Source: Inia geoffrensis
Lineage: Eukaryota > Chordata > Mammalia > Artiodactyla > Iniidae
NCBI GenBank assembly: GCA_036417435.1
Contig: CM070905.1
Location: 67,597,092 to 67,661,091, forward strand
DNA length: 64,000 nt
Reading direction: 5' to 3'
The notes under the pieces were generated by a model. The model worked only from the letters and a program-made list of their open reading frames with translations. It searched no databases and was not told the DNA's origin. Shown here piece by piece: positions 24,099-34,484 of the stretch (its first letter is position 1; each line of letters begins with the position of its first letter). A program made the position numbers and the translations under genes.

Positions 24099-24251
24099 CA
24101 TGCAGATCCAATAGTTATGGCCATAATGGATATATGAAAAATGTGTATTGGAATCTGAATTTTTATTCAAATAAGTTATTGAGTGTCTCAGTTTGTCAGC
24201 AAAATTCTTAAGTTGTTGGCAAACCCTTGTTCAGAAAGCCATTGCATTTCT

Positions 24252-26648
24252 CTACGGTAATCAAAACGGTGTGGTATTGGCACAAAAACAGACATATGGA
24301 TCTATGTAAAAGAACAGAGAGCCCAGAAATACACCCACACACCTACGGTCAACTAATCTTCGACAAAAGAGACAAGAATATACAATGGAGAAAAAACAGT
24401 GTCTTCAGCAAGTTGTGTTGAGAAAGTTGGACAGCCGCATGTAAATAAATAGAGTTACAACACTCCCTCTCGCCATACACAAAAATTAATTCAAAATGGC
24501 TTAAAGACTTATAAGATATGACACATAATAAGATATGACACCATATAACTCCTAGAAGACAACACAGGCAAAACATACTCTGACATAAATCATACCAATG
24601 TTTTCTTAGGTCAGTCTCCCAAGGCAATAGAAATAAAAAATAATTTTTTAGCACCTTTACTGGAATATAAATGTTTTACAATGTTGTGTTTCTGCTGTAT
24701 AGTGAAGTGAATCACCTACACATATACATATATCCCCATATCCCTTCCCTCTTGCATCTCCCTCCCACCCTCCCTATCCCACCCTTCTAGGTGGTCACAA
24801 AGCACAGAGCTGATCTCCCTGTGCTATGCAGCTGCTTACCACTATTTTACATTTGGTAGTGTATATATGTCTATGCCACTCTGTCACTTTGTCCCAGCTT
24901 ACCCTTCCCCCTCCCCGTGTCCTCAAGTTCATTCTCTACATCTGCATCTTTATTCCTGTCCTGCCCCTAGGTTCTTCAGAACCACTTATTTTTTTAGATT
25001 CCATATATATGTATTCGCATATGGTATTTATTTTTCTCTTTCTGACTTACTTCACTCTGTATGACAGACTCTAGGTCCATCCACCTCACTACAAATAACT
25101 CAATTTCATTTCTTTTTATGGCTGACTAATATTCCATTGTACATATGTGCCACATCTTCTTTATCCATTCATCTGTCAATGGACACTTAGGTTGCTTCCA
25201 TGTCCTGGCTATTGTAAATTGAGCTGCAATGAACACTGTGGTACATGACTGTTTTCGAATTATGGTTTTCTCAGGGTATATGCCCAGTAGTGGGATTGCT
25301 GGGTCGTATGGTAGTTCTATTTGTAGTTTCTTAAGGAACCTCCATACTGTTCTCCATAGTGGCTGTATCAATTTGCATTCCCACCAACAGTGCAACAGGG
25401 TTCCCTTTTCTCCACACCCTCTTCAGCATTTATTGTTTGTAGATTTTTTGGTGATGGCCATTCTGACCAGTGTGAGATGATACCTCATTGTAGTTTTGAT
25501 TTGCAAGAAATAAAAATTAAAATAAACAAACGGGACCTAACCAAACTTACAAGCTTTTGCACAGCAAAGGAAACCATACACAGAACGAAAAGACAACCTA
25601 CAAAATGGGAAAAATATTTGCAAATGATGAGACTGACAAGGGCTTAATTTCCAAAATGTACAAACAACTCATACAACTCAACAACAAAAAAACAAACAAC
25701 ACAATCGAAAAATGGGCAGAAGATCTAAACAGATATTTCTCCAAAGAAATACAAATGGACAATAGGCACATGAAAAAATGGTCAACATCACTAATTATTA
25801 GAGAAATGCAAATCAGAACTACGATGAGGTATCACCTCTCACCGGTCAGAATGGCCATCATTAAAAAGTCTACAAACAATAAATGCTGGAGAGAGTGTGG
25901 AGAAAAGGGAACCCTCCTGCACTGTTGGTGGGAATGTAAATTGATACAGCCACTATGGAGAACAGTATGGAGGTTCCTTAGAAAACTAAAAACAGAGCTA
26001 CCATGTGACCCAGCAATCCCACTCTTGCGCATATATCCAGACAAAACTCTAATCCAAAAAGATACATGAACCCCTGTGTTCATTGCAGCACTATTCACAA
26101 TAGCCAAGACATGGAAACAAACTAAATGTCAATTGGCAGATGAATGGATAAAGACGTGGTACATATATACAATGGAATACTACTCAGCTATAAAAAAAGA
26201 AGGAAATAATGCCATTTGTAGCAACATGGGTGCAACTAGAGATTATTATACTAAGTGAAGTAAGTCAGAAGGACAAATACCATATGATATCACTTATATG
26301 TGGAATCTAAAATATGACACAAGTGAACCTATCTGTGAAACAGAAACAGAATCAAGGACATAAAGAACAGACTTGTGATTGCCAATGGGGGAGGGGGTTG
26401 GGGAAGGGATGGAGTGGGAAGTTGGGATCAGCAGATGTAAACTATTATATACTGAATGGATAAACAACAAGGTCCTACTATATAGCATAGAAAACGATAT
26501 TCAGTATCCTACGATAAACCGTAATGAAAAAGAATGTATGTATATTTATATATGTATAACTGAATCACTCTGCTATACAGCAGAAATTAACACAACACTG
26601 TAAATCAACTATACTTCAATAAAAAAAAACTGATAACCAAAAAGAAAT
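24252..26648 (+). mobile_element. 5'-truncated LINE-1 (plus), split by a nested reversed LINE-1
   Basis: ORF2 sequence starts at [19 protein letters not shown] and is interrupted at 24639. It resumes at 25506 (near [14 protein letters not shown]) and goes on to [20 protein letters not shown], then a 3' UTR ending AATCAACTATACTTCAATAA plus an A-run. A 13-bp target-site duplication CCATTGCATTTCT lies at 24239-24251 and 26649-26661. Frameshifts make it inactive. The copy is fairly young, since long stretches remain open. Confidence 0.93.
24640..25505 (-). mobile_element. LINE-1 3' end nested head-to-head inside another LINE-1
   Basis: A reversed L1 (3' UTR at the left, ORF2 C-terminus [20 protein letters not shown] at 25126-25395). 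The host L1 sequence AGAAATAAAAA is repeated at 24629-24639 and 25506-25516, as expected of a target-site duplication. It inserted after the host element. Confidence 0.92.
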
Positions 26649-26661
26649 CCATTGCATTTCT

Positions 26662-27594
26662 AACTTTTTGGCATATTCAAGTCAGTTAATCAAAGGGTGA
26701 AATTTGAAGACTTTCTCAGCTATATAGTGTCTCCCCTTCTGAAGATTTTAATTTTTTATTAATGTGGTTATAAATTTATTCAGTTTTTTTCAACTGTTTT
26801 CCTGCTCCTTAGAAAATACTGATTCTCTTTTGCTACTCCCCTTAACAGATATTATTATACATCTGCAGATTAACTGTGTAATTCCTTTTCCTTCTAACAA
26901 TACTATACACATTTTGATCTTTCACTGTGAGACTATCCTGCCACTTCATAATCATTTTTTGTTGCTATGCTCTGATTTCCCTCTGTACCTTTTTGTTATT
27001 CTGGAAAAGGATGTTTCCAAAGGGAATAAACTCAGTCTTCCAGAAGGGACTTTAGCATTATATTAGAAACTGATGAACCTTTTTCAAACTCATCTAATAG
27101 ATCAAACATTCTGCTACATCTCTTGGGTGATATCTGACATTGTAAACTCCCGTGCAACTTGCTGTTTCCTGTCGCCTCCGGCATTTCTGCTGAATGTTTT
27201 TCTCCTTTCCAAGCGACTCTTGCGCTTTGCATTTGACATACACATCTCTCAGCTGTGCCAGGACACCAGCTGTAATTTTACTGGTCTCAATGCTTTTAGC
27301 AGCACCTCCCAATGTAGCTATCAACTGCGAATTTCATTGGAATGCCTCTACTGCTTCCTATTTACTTAATTAGGTATCTTTTTAACTTGCACCTTGAGGG
27401 CGGTTTCTAACGTGAAGTCCACACACAGGTGGTGGGATTTAAGTCTTCTGAACGCTAAAAAGTCGGGCAACCAAGAGAGCCTGTGTTATCTTCTTCATTG
27501 ATCTTCAGTATAAGGCCAGCCAGACTTATACTGAAGTACACTATGACTTACCCTACGTAAGAATATGGATGATGTCAAAAACTGGCTCATCCCG
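26662..27594. other. Intergenic, nothing recognised
   Basis: Unique sequence; the short open frames at 27073-27369 and opposite have no recognisable homology. Confidence 0.5.
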
Positions 27595-27780
27595 GGCTTC
27601 CCTGGTGGCGCAGTGGTTGGGAGTCCGCCTGCTGATGCAGGGGACGCGGGTTCGTGCCCCGGTCCGGGAAAATCCCACATGCCGCGGAGCAGCTGGGCCT
27701 GTGGGCCATGGCTACTGAGCCTGTGCGTCCGGAGCCTGTGCTCCGCAGCGGAGGAGGCCATAACAGTGAGAAGCCCGCGT

Positions 27781-27826
<46 letters not shown>
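27595..27826 (+). mobile_element. CHR-2-type SINE with a 41-base A tail
   Basis: Complete copy from GGCTTCCCTGGTGGCGCAG to a pure A-run at 27786-27826. Flanks CTGGCTCATC and TTGGCTCACC resemble a target-site duplication with two differences. The long uninterrupted tail suggests a recent insertion. Confidence 0.94.
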
Positions 27827-27829
<3 letters not shown>

Positions 27830-28580
27830 GCTCACCTTGAGACACAGAAAAGGGATCAAATAATAGCATCACAACAAAATCTTGGAGCATTAAGTGAATT
27901 AAATGATCCAGTGATATAAATAACTATTTTTAAAGGCATCAAAAACGTTTGAGGCTAAGTCTATTTTCTCCTTCCCCCAAATCTGGATTGACTGTACATA
28001 CGGCCTGAAATCATGGGGTGCATTCTGAATCCTTTGTTCCATTTCTTTTTACCAAGCCTGAGAAAGCTGTATAATGTTAATATGGACTGAATAAATCCTG
28101 TGATCGCTGTAGTACCTATAATGATGTGTTCCCAGGCTGCCATATCATGGTGGATTATGACTTCTTTTTCTTTGCAATCCTTCATTTAATTTCTATTCCT
28201 TACCTCAGTGTTAATATTCCTGACTCTTTGAATTCATTTCAGAGTTCGAGACGCCGTATCAAATGTTTTGCTAAAATCCAAATGTATTACATCTCCCACT
28301 TTGCATTCATCCACTAATCTTGTAATTCAATAAAAAAAAAAAAAGCAATCAGGTTTGTTTGGCATGATTTGCTCTGTGTAAACCCAGGCTGCTTGTTGCT
28401 CATTGGTGCTTAAATTATAAGTAGTGCTCAACGCAAATTTCCTCATCTAACTTCTCATTTTAGCTTAGAAAAGTTTATAGTGTTTTTGTTCATAGATTTT
28501 TCTCCTAACACATAGCAGGTTTCTAGGTCTTAAAAACCAGAGAACAGAAACAACATACTAATTTTTTTAGGGTACCACTT
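27827..28580. other. Intergenic, nothing recognised
   Basis: AT-rich unique sequence with an A-run near 28331-28344. No gene. Confidence 0.5.
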
Positions 28581-28705
28581 TTTCTTCTTTTTTTGCCTGC
28601 ACCTTGCAGCATGTGGGAATGTTAAGTTCCCCGACAGGGGACCAAACCTGCACCCCCTGCATTGGAAGCACAGAGTCTTAACCACTGGATCGCCTGGGAA
28701 GTCCC
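28581..28705 (-). mobile_element. Truncated tRNA-derived SINE, reversed
   Basis: Only the head part remains: AGCATGTGGGAATGTTAAGT, then GACAGGGGACCAAACCTGCA and TTAACCACTGGATCGCCTGG, ending GGGAAGTCCCC. More diverged than the other copies. Confidence 0.85.
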
Positions 28706-29021
28706 CCTACAATTTCTTATTAGATCTTCATTTTATCATGTGAGCAATCCCTTTACTTCTATTCTCCTATAACATTTTTTTAGGAAAAGTGTTCATTGGT
28801 AATGGGACAAGAGGACGATGAAAATAAAATTTATTTTGAACATCCTCATTGAAAATAAAGGGCAATGCCTTGGTTATATTTATGCAATATCTTTATCCAC
28901 ATTAGTCATGTAATATAAGAAAGATACAGTTGTAATTTCTCTCTTAAGCTTAAATCTCATGTAATGGATAATAATTGCATTTTAATGGATTCTTTCACTT
29001 TCGCTTGACCATAACTTGCTA
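28706..29021. other. Intergenic, nothing recognised
   Basis: AT-rich unique sequence between the SINE fragment and the MaLR LTR. Confidence 0.5.
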
Positions 29022-29910
29022 CGGGTTGAATGGTGTTCTCCCCCAAAAAGAAACGTGAAGTCCTAACTGCAACAGGTCTGAAAGCGACCTTACTTGGAGA
29101 TGAGATTGCTACCGAGCCAGGTTCGTCTTACCTGTCAAGTCAAAGCGCTGAGACACGGAGGTTTGCAGAGAAGAGAGCGTTTACTCGCAAGGCAGTCCAG
29201 CGAGGAGCAGGAAAACGAATCCCAAAGCCGCCTTCCGCCTTCCCTGAAGGCAAGGGCCTCCGGGTACCGATGCGATAACAAATAAGAAAGCAGGGCGGTT
29301 TGAGGCCTGGGGAGCATGGGGAAAGGTGATTGGGGGAAGCTGCGTGGTTCTGCGCAGGCGTAACTAAGCTACAGGCCTCTGTCAGTTCAGGTCACCGAGA
29401 GGACGCTAGCGCATGCCCAGTTGGAGGGTCTTAGATTCAGATTGATTTAGAGGCAGCTGACACCAAGTTCCTAGAAAACAACCCAGGCAAACAACTTATC
29501 GTTAAGGCTACCTGCGGCTTAACGGAGGGCATGCAAATCTTAAAATGGCCTTGATTAGTAAAGGCAGGTGAAATGGATTTAACCCATGGTTTCAGCGTCT
29601 TTACAGACGTAAGTTAAAGTGAGGTCATTAGGGTGAGCCCTAACCCAGTATGACCAGTATCCTGAAAAGGAGAAAGTGAACACAGAGGCAGATGCAGGGG
29701 AAAGACGATATGAAGAGAAGTGGGAAAAAGAAGAACACCTAGAAGCCAAGGAGAGGGACCTGCAACAGACTGAGCCCCATAGAAGATACCAACCCTGCCA
29801 AAACCTTGATTTTGGAGGTCTAGTCTCAGAACTTGAGATAATACATTTCTGCTGTTCAAACCACCCTGTTGATGCTACTTTGTTACGGCAGCCCCAGTGA
29901 ACTAATATAG
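29022..29910 (+). mobile_element. MaLR LTR (MLT1-type) split by a retroviral LTR
   Basis: The left part (29022-29106) carries GGGTTGAATGGTGTTCTCCC and ACCTTACTTGGAGATGAGAT. The right part (29595-29910) carries GTCTTTACAGACGTAAG, AGTGAGGTCATTAGGG, ACACCTAGAAGCCAAGGAG and TACTTTGTTACGGCAGCCCC. The two halves join into one ancient MLT1 once the insert is removed. Confidence 0.82.
29107..29594 (-). mobile_element. Candidate solo LTR of an endogenous retrovirus
   Basis: A GC-richer ~488-bp block that interrupts the MLT1 LTR. Read on the minus strand it opens TGAAACCATGG and ends GGTAGCA, so it has the TG..CA ends of a retroviral LTR. A U5-like region (CTGCCTTGCGAGTAAACGC) comes late in the block. 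No internal retroviral genes accompany it. I could not find a clear 4-6-bp target-site duplication, and the family is unknown to me. Confidence 0.6.
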
Positions 29911-31283
29911 TACCTGTCCTATATGCATATTGGTTTGTTCTCATCGTTATTCCTCTTATACTCTTCTAGAACTTGGTAAATACGTCCAGTTCTTGCTAAT
30001 CACTGCTTTTATGCACATTACCATGTCAGCAGGCTTTAAGGACCTATAGGAATCAAAATACTCTTGAAGGAAATGGAAGAACAAAAAGGACATTCTATAT
30101 TCAGCATGGAAGATAGTAGTATTTTTAGGGACTTTGAGAAAGACTGAACACCCCCAGCCGGCAATTCCACTTCTTGTTTATGCCAGTTACTTGAGGGAAT
30201 TACTTCTCAACCAGCAGGCAAGGGCTTGATGGGACTGTAAGATTCCATGCACTTTTACCGGCAAAGGGTGAGGACACAAAGGGCAAACCCTTGGGCTCTC
30301 TCTCCTGGGCTCTGAATCTTGGGTAAAGTAATGCAAGAATGGAACGATAGTTGGTAATCTTTGATTTCAGTAATAGTGACCTGAATAGATTGATGATTAT
30401 TTCTTGCTACTAGGATGTACACATACACAGCAAGTGGGCATTTGATAAATGCTTTTAGGCAACATTCTCAGGGTCAAGACAGTCTGGAAGTTAATGAGTC
30501 AGCAGTCTGCCCGGCCTTGATTTTTAGTTAAATGTTCAGCATTCTTGTCCACGATGGGCCACATAGACTTGCACATAGTGATTAATTGAAAGCTTCATTT
30601 TATAGCAACAGGCATGATTGACCTGAAACACTCGTTATATTTGAATAAAAGTATCCCTGCTTCCCACTGTCACTAGCATTTTAAAGACCACTTCGTTACC
30701 ATACTCCTTCTCCACAGACTTTATGCACTAAATAATGGATTATTTCAGCCTGATATATCATATGCAGCTCTGTAAGCGTGGGTTAGATTCATGTGGGTTA
30801 GTCTTATGTAGTTTGAGGGCAGGGATCACTTTTATAAATCTACTACATCCTCCATAGAGTCTACATATGGGGTGGGGTAACTTAATTTGGATGCAGTAAG
30901 TACACAATCAACTGATTTTATAGCAATGTTTAAGATGAATTTGTAGAAGATTCATAATTGGGGATTTCTGAGGGATGAAATCAATGGATTTCCCAACAAA
31001 GAACAACTGGAAATGAATAATCCAAAGTCTGTTCTAATATTAGTGAGTTAATACTCACTCAATGAATAAATTAGTGAGCAATGTACTTCTCCTTTGAGAT
31101 CTAAATTATCCAAATATTTAATATAATATAATATTGGATATAAATATCCAAATATTTATTTTCATATTTCTCCTTGTTTTGGTTTTGGAAAACTGCCTCA
31201 GGATTTCTACATGATCACAAATTTTTATGAAAATAACTCAACAGTAAATTCTAGGGAAGAATTCTTTTTTCGGTTGATTCTAT
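29911..31283. other. Intergenic, nothing firm
   Basis: Mostly unique AT-rich sequence. A weak L2-like tail may lie near 30810-30900. No gene. Confidence 0.5.
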
Positions 31284-31295
31284 TTCATAACTTTC

Positions 31296-31588
31296 TAAAA
31301 AGATTTGTTTATTTATTTTTTTTGGCTGCACCGGGTCTTAGTTGTGGCGCACGGGCTCTTCATTGTGGTGCATGGGCTTCTCTCTAGTTGTGGCGTGAGG
31401 ATTTTCTCTTCTCTAGTTGTGGTGCGCAGGCTCCAGGGCACGTGGACTCTCGTTGAGGTGTGTGAGTTGTGGGACGTGGGCTTAGTTGCCCCGCAGCATG
31501 CGGGATCTTAGTTCCCTGACCAGGGACCAAACCTGCGTCCCTTGCATTGTAAGGCGGCTTCTTTACCACCGGACCACCAGGGAAGTCC
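31296..31588 (-). mobile_element. CHR-1-type SINE, reversed
   Basis: (TTTA)n-rich start, TTTTTGGCTGCACCGGGTCT, repeated GTGGCGCACGGGC-like blocks, and a right end ACCACCAGGGAAGTCC. A target-site duplication with one mismatch, TTCATAACTTTC (31284-31295) and TTCATAATTTTC (31589-31600), flanks it. Confidence 0.92.
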
Positions 31589-31600
31589 TTCATAATTTTC

Positions 31601-32566
31601 GTGATGGTGAATTTCAAACGTTGGCATATGAAACAATTGAAATGGCAATTTTATGGGTGATTTGTTACACCTGCAAAGCAAGCTCTTCATGAAACAGAAA
31701 AAAATCAACAAACAAATTTGGGATGTTATCACATTTGGGCCTGGTATTATATATCTGAGGAAAAAATAAATAACAGACTCCTCTCTTCAGATGCTGTGCT
31801 TTCAATAATAAACCAAAATTTACTCTATAAGCGAATGATTATAAACAAGTCACCTTGTGATTAAGCACCATATTTCAGGGGACAGATTTTGAAAGGAATA
31901 TATGAGATATGAAAAGTCACAGAAAAATATTCAATTTCTGCTTTAATTTAGCAAGTTCTTAGTGTTTGGTGAGGGGGTGGTGGCGTGATGCCCAGTGTAT
32001 CTTGTTACCCTGACTTCACATTAATTCAGTACTTTTATTAAATCTCACATGTTTCTGTTTGGGAATTTTTCCCTAAAAAAAAAGTTACCTGAAATTATCA
32101 CTGTACTAAAGAGCATAGCTTCAGTATGTTTGTGTCTTTATGATATGTAAATCAAATCTGTCCATTCAAACTAAAGAAACAAGAGTGCAAAAGATCAGTT
32201 CTCTGTTTGATGTAGTTTGCTTTAAGGTTCTGGGCTGTTTTTATTTGTTAACATAGATGTAAATAACTGAGTTCTTTTCAAAGCATCCAGTAAGCTCCTA
32301 TCTAAATGAACATTTTTTCCCTGCAATCATTGGGACTTTGTAAAAATAGTGTTTATACATAAAGTTTTTTTTTCTTTAATGCTATTAAACTACAGTATGA
32401 AATCAAGGCCAACCTATTAATAAAGGAACTACAAGTAATGTGAATTATTAGAAAGCATAAGGTTGCATTTTTTACACTTCTAATTCTAATATATTACAAA
32501 GTTATCTCCTATAGTATTTTTTTTTAAATACTTTAAGAATAAAATAATCTAAATGGATTGGAAATA
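31601..32566. other. Intergenic, nothing recognised
   Basis: AT-rich unique sequence. Confidence 0.5.
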
Positions 32567-32680
32567 CTAGTGGTGATGGTTGCACAACACTGAGAATGTA
32601 ACTGATGCCACTGAAGCGGACACTTAAAAATGGTTAAAATGGCAAGTTTTATGTTACATATATTTTACTACAACCTTTTT
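32567..32680 (+). mobile_element. Old LINE-1 3' UTR fragment
   Basis: GGTTGCACAACACTGAGAAT, GATGCCACTGAAGCGGACAC and ATGTTACATATATTTTACTA match the L1MB-type 3' end. Confidence 0.75.
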
Positions 32681-32782
32681 AAATAGAAAATATTTAAATA
32701 ATTTAATATTTTTAAATATCAAGTAAAATATTTCTCAAGTATTAAAAGTAGGAGAGCATTGTGCAGTTTAAAATGTAATGTC

Positions 32783-33056
32783 AGGACTTCCCTGGTGGTC
32801 CAGTGGTAAAGAATCTGCCTTCCAATGCAGGGGGACGCAGGTTCGATCCCTGGTGGGGGAACTAAGATCCCACATGCCATGGGCCAACTAAGCCCATGCC
32901 ACAACTACTGAGCTCACGCATCAGCGAGAGAGCCCACACGCCCTGGAGCCAGCACACCACAACTACAGAGAAGCCTGCACGCCACAACAAAAGATCCCGC
33001 GTGTGGCAGCTAAGACCCGACACAGCCAAAAAAATAAATAAGAAAATAAATAAAAT
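32783..33056 (+). mobile_element. CHR-1-type SINE
   Basis: AGGACTTCCCTGGTGGTCCA head, GGTTCGATCCCTGGTGGGGG box-B region, body with AGAAGCCTGCACGCCACAAC, and an (AAATA)n tail. Confidence 0.92.
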
Positions 33057-33675
33057 TTTTAAAAAATGAATGCCACATGCATTATCTTATTTTCTCCCCA
33101 TCTTTTTGTGCCATATTTGTCTTCTGTCAATTAAATTCACATTAAATTTTCTATAGGACAAATAGTTTTACTGGCTGTTCAGAAAATTTAAATGTACATA
33201 AGATGTCATAACCCCCCTCTAAAACGATGTGATAGTTTTTAAAAATTAAGGTTTCTTTGGAAAATAGTCGCTGTGATTTCGGTTCTCCTTTCTACCTTAA
33301 AAATTCATTTGTTGCTTCTTCTGAATCATGTGACTTCAAATCTGCCATGCTTTAAAAGTTTTCTGGGCAATCTATTACTTTCAGAAGTCATGTCTAATAG
33401 CGTTAAGTCATGTGTTTACAACATTCTGAAGAAGTTGATCTGTCTCTTTGGGGATCATTAAGCTGTATCCTCTAGTGGAAAAACCAAAGTGATACTTCAA
33501 TCCTTTTGATTTCTAAATGCTTAAAGACTCAAAAAAAAAAAATTCATGTTATGATATTGCTATTGTTTAAGTAGTGCTTGATTTCTTTTTCAGATTTTTC
33601 TATAAAGACTAATCAAAGATGTTTAAAGAAATACATTTTAAATAAGACTGCGTTTCAGCAAAACGTGAGTCACTG
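33057..33675. other. Intergenic, nothing recognised
   Basis: AT-rich unique sequence between the SINE and the LAGE3-like pseudogene. Confidence 0.5.
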
Positions 33676-33685
33676 TTACATAATG

Positions 33686-34474
33686 TTTTTTTTCTTTTTT
33701 TTAGTAGCTAAGTTTTGTTTTCTGCAGTAATAAACATCGAAGCATCCCACTCCTCAAGCTGCAGGGAAACAAAACAAGTGAACCAAGAGATACCAAGGGC
33801 CAGTAGAGGCAAAAAATTAAACCCAAATAACAAAGTGGCAATTACTCTAAGTTTGAATTCCCTATGCCTTCCCTAGTAGGCGACACAAGGTTAGGCCACA
33901 GCCCCCTTTCCTCCGCCTAGCCTTTGGGGAGGCAGGGGCCCAAAGTGCCAAATATTCCGAATCACCAGGGGAAGATGATCCAGGAAGGAGTTGATGGAAA
34001 TCCGGAAGAGGATAAGGTCTTCAGCAGTCCATCTAACAGCCAGGGCACTGCCATTCACTGCATATTCCTTATGAATCATGCCTTGGTGGCATTAGGCATC
34101 TGGGATCAGAGATCTGCGGGGCATGTCTGCCCCCACCCCCAGGGGGGGTCGGAAAGGCACTGTGAGTGTGAACACCAGCAGTCCACTCACTTCCAGGCCC
34201 TACAGCCGCGGGTGCTGCGTCTCCACCATGTCCTAGGGCACATGGTGCCCGCTCACCCTTGGGACCAGCGGCAGCTGCTTCCATCACTGCTCCTCTGCCA
34301 GGCCCACCCCGGCCTTCTGGGCCCCGGGGACCACCCTCGCCTCCAGGGCTACCTGAACTACTCTGTAGATCAGGAGTTCCAGAGCTCTGCTGACCAACTC
34401 CGCCCCCTGCCCCTACAGCGCTGTCCTCCGGGGCCTGCACGGCCGCCACGTCCCTCTCAGAGCTGAGCAGAGAC
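33686..34474 (-). pseudogene. Processed pseudogene of a LAGE3/CTAG-family gene
   Basis: An island of GC-rich, intronless coding-like sequence in AT-rich surroundings, read on the minus strand. The 5' part (from about 34460) encodes a Gly/Pro-rich tail typical of the LAGE3/NY-ESO-1 (CTAG) family. After a frame change comes VFTLTVPF..RRSLIPDA, then a premature TAA at 34092-34094. The same frame then resumes with MIHKEYAVNGSALAVRWTAE and D.LLFRIS-like sequence (ILFRISINSFLDHLPLV, then RNIWHFGPL). This resembles the C-terminal Pcc1-like fold of LAGE3, a KEOPS tRNA-modification subunit. No ATG is present at the expected start. A 3' UTR-like stretch ends in an A-rich tail (poly-T at 33686-33702 on the plus strand). 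Flanks TTACATAATG (33676-33685) and TTACATACAT (34475-34484) look like a degraded target-site duplication. All of this points to L1-mediated retrocopying followed by decay. The exact parent gene is inferred from memory. Confidence 0.65.
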
Positions 34475-34484
34475 TTACATACAT

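Noticed and set aside
23628..24170. Long open reading frames on both strands (up to ~169 codons) across the purine tract.
   Set aside because: They translate to simple RE/GK or SLP-rich low-complexity sequence, arise on both strands from the repeat, and have no domain.
25126..26258. Reverse-transcriptase-like open frames ([20 protein letters not shown] and similar).
   Set aside because: They are the C-terminal ends of two broken, 5'-truncated L1 ORF2 copies, not intact genes.
33891..34460. CpG-rich island that could be read as a promoter.
   Set aside because: The GC content is explained by the LAGE3/CTAG-like coding retrocopy, and no gene starts there.
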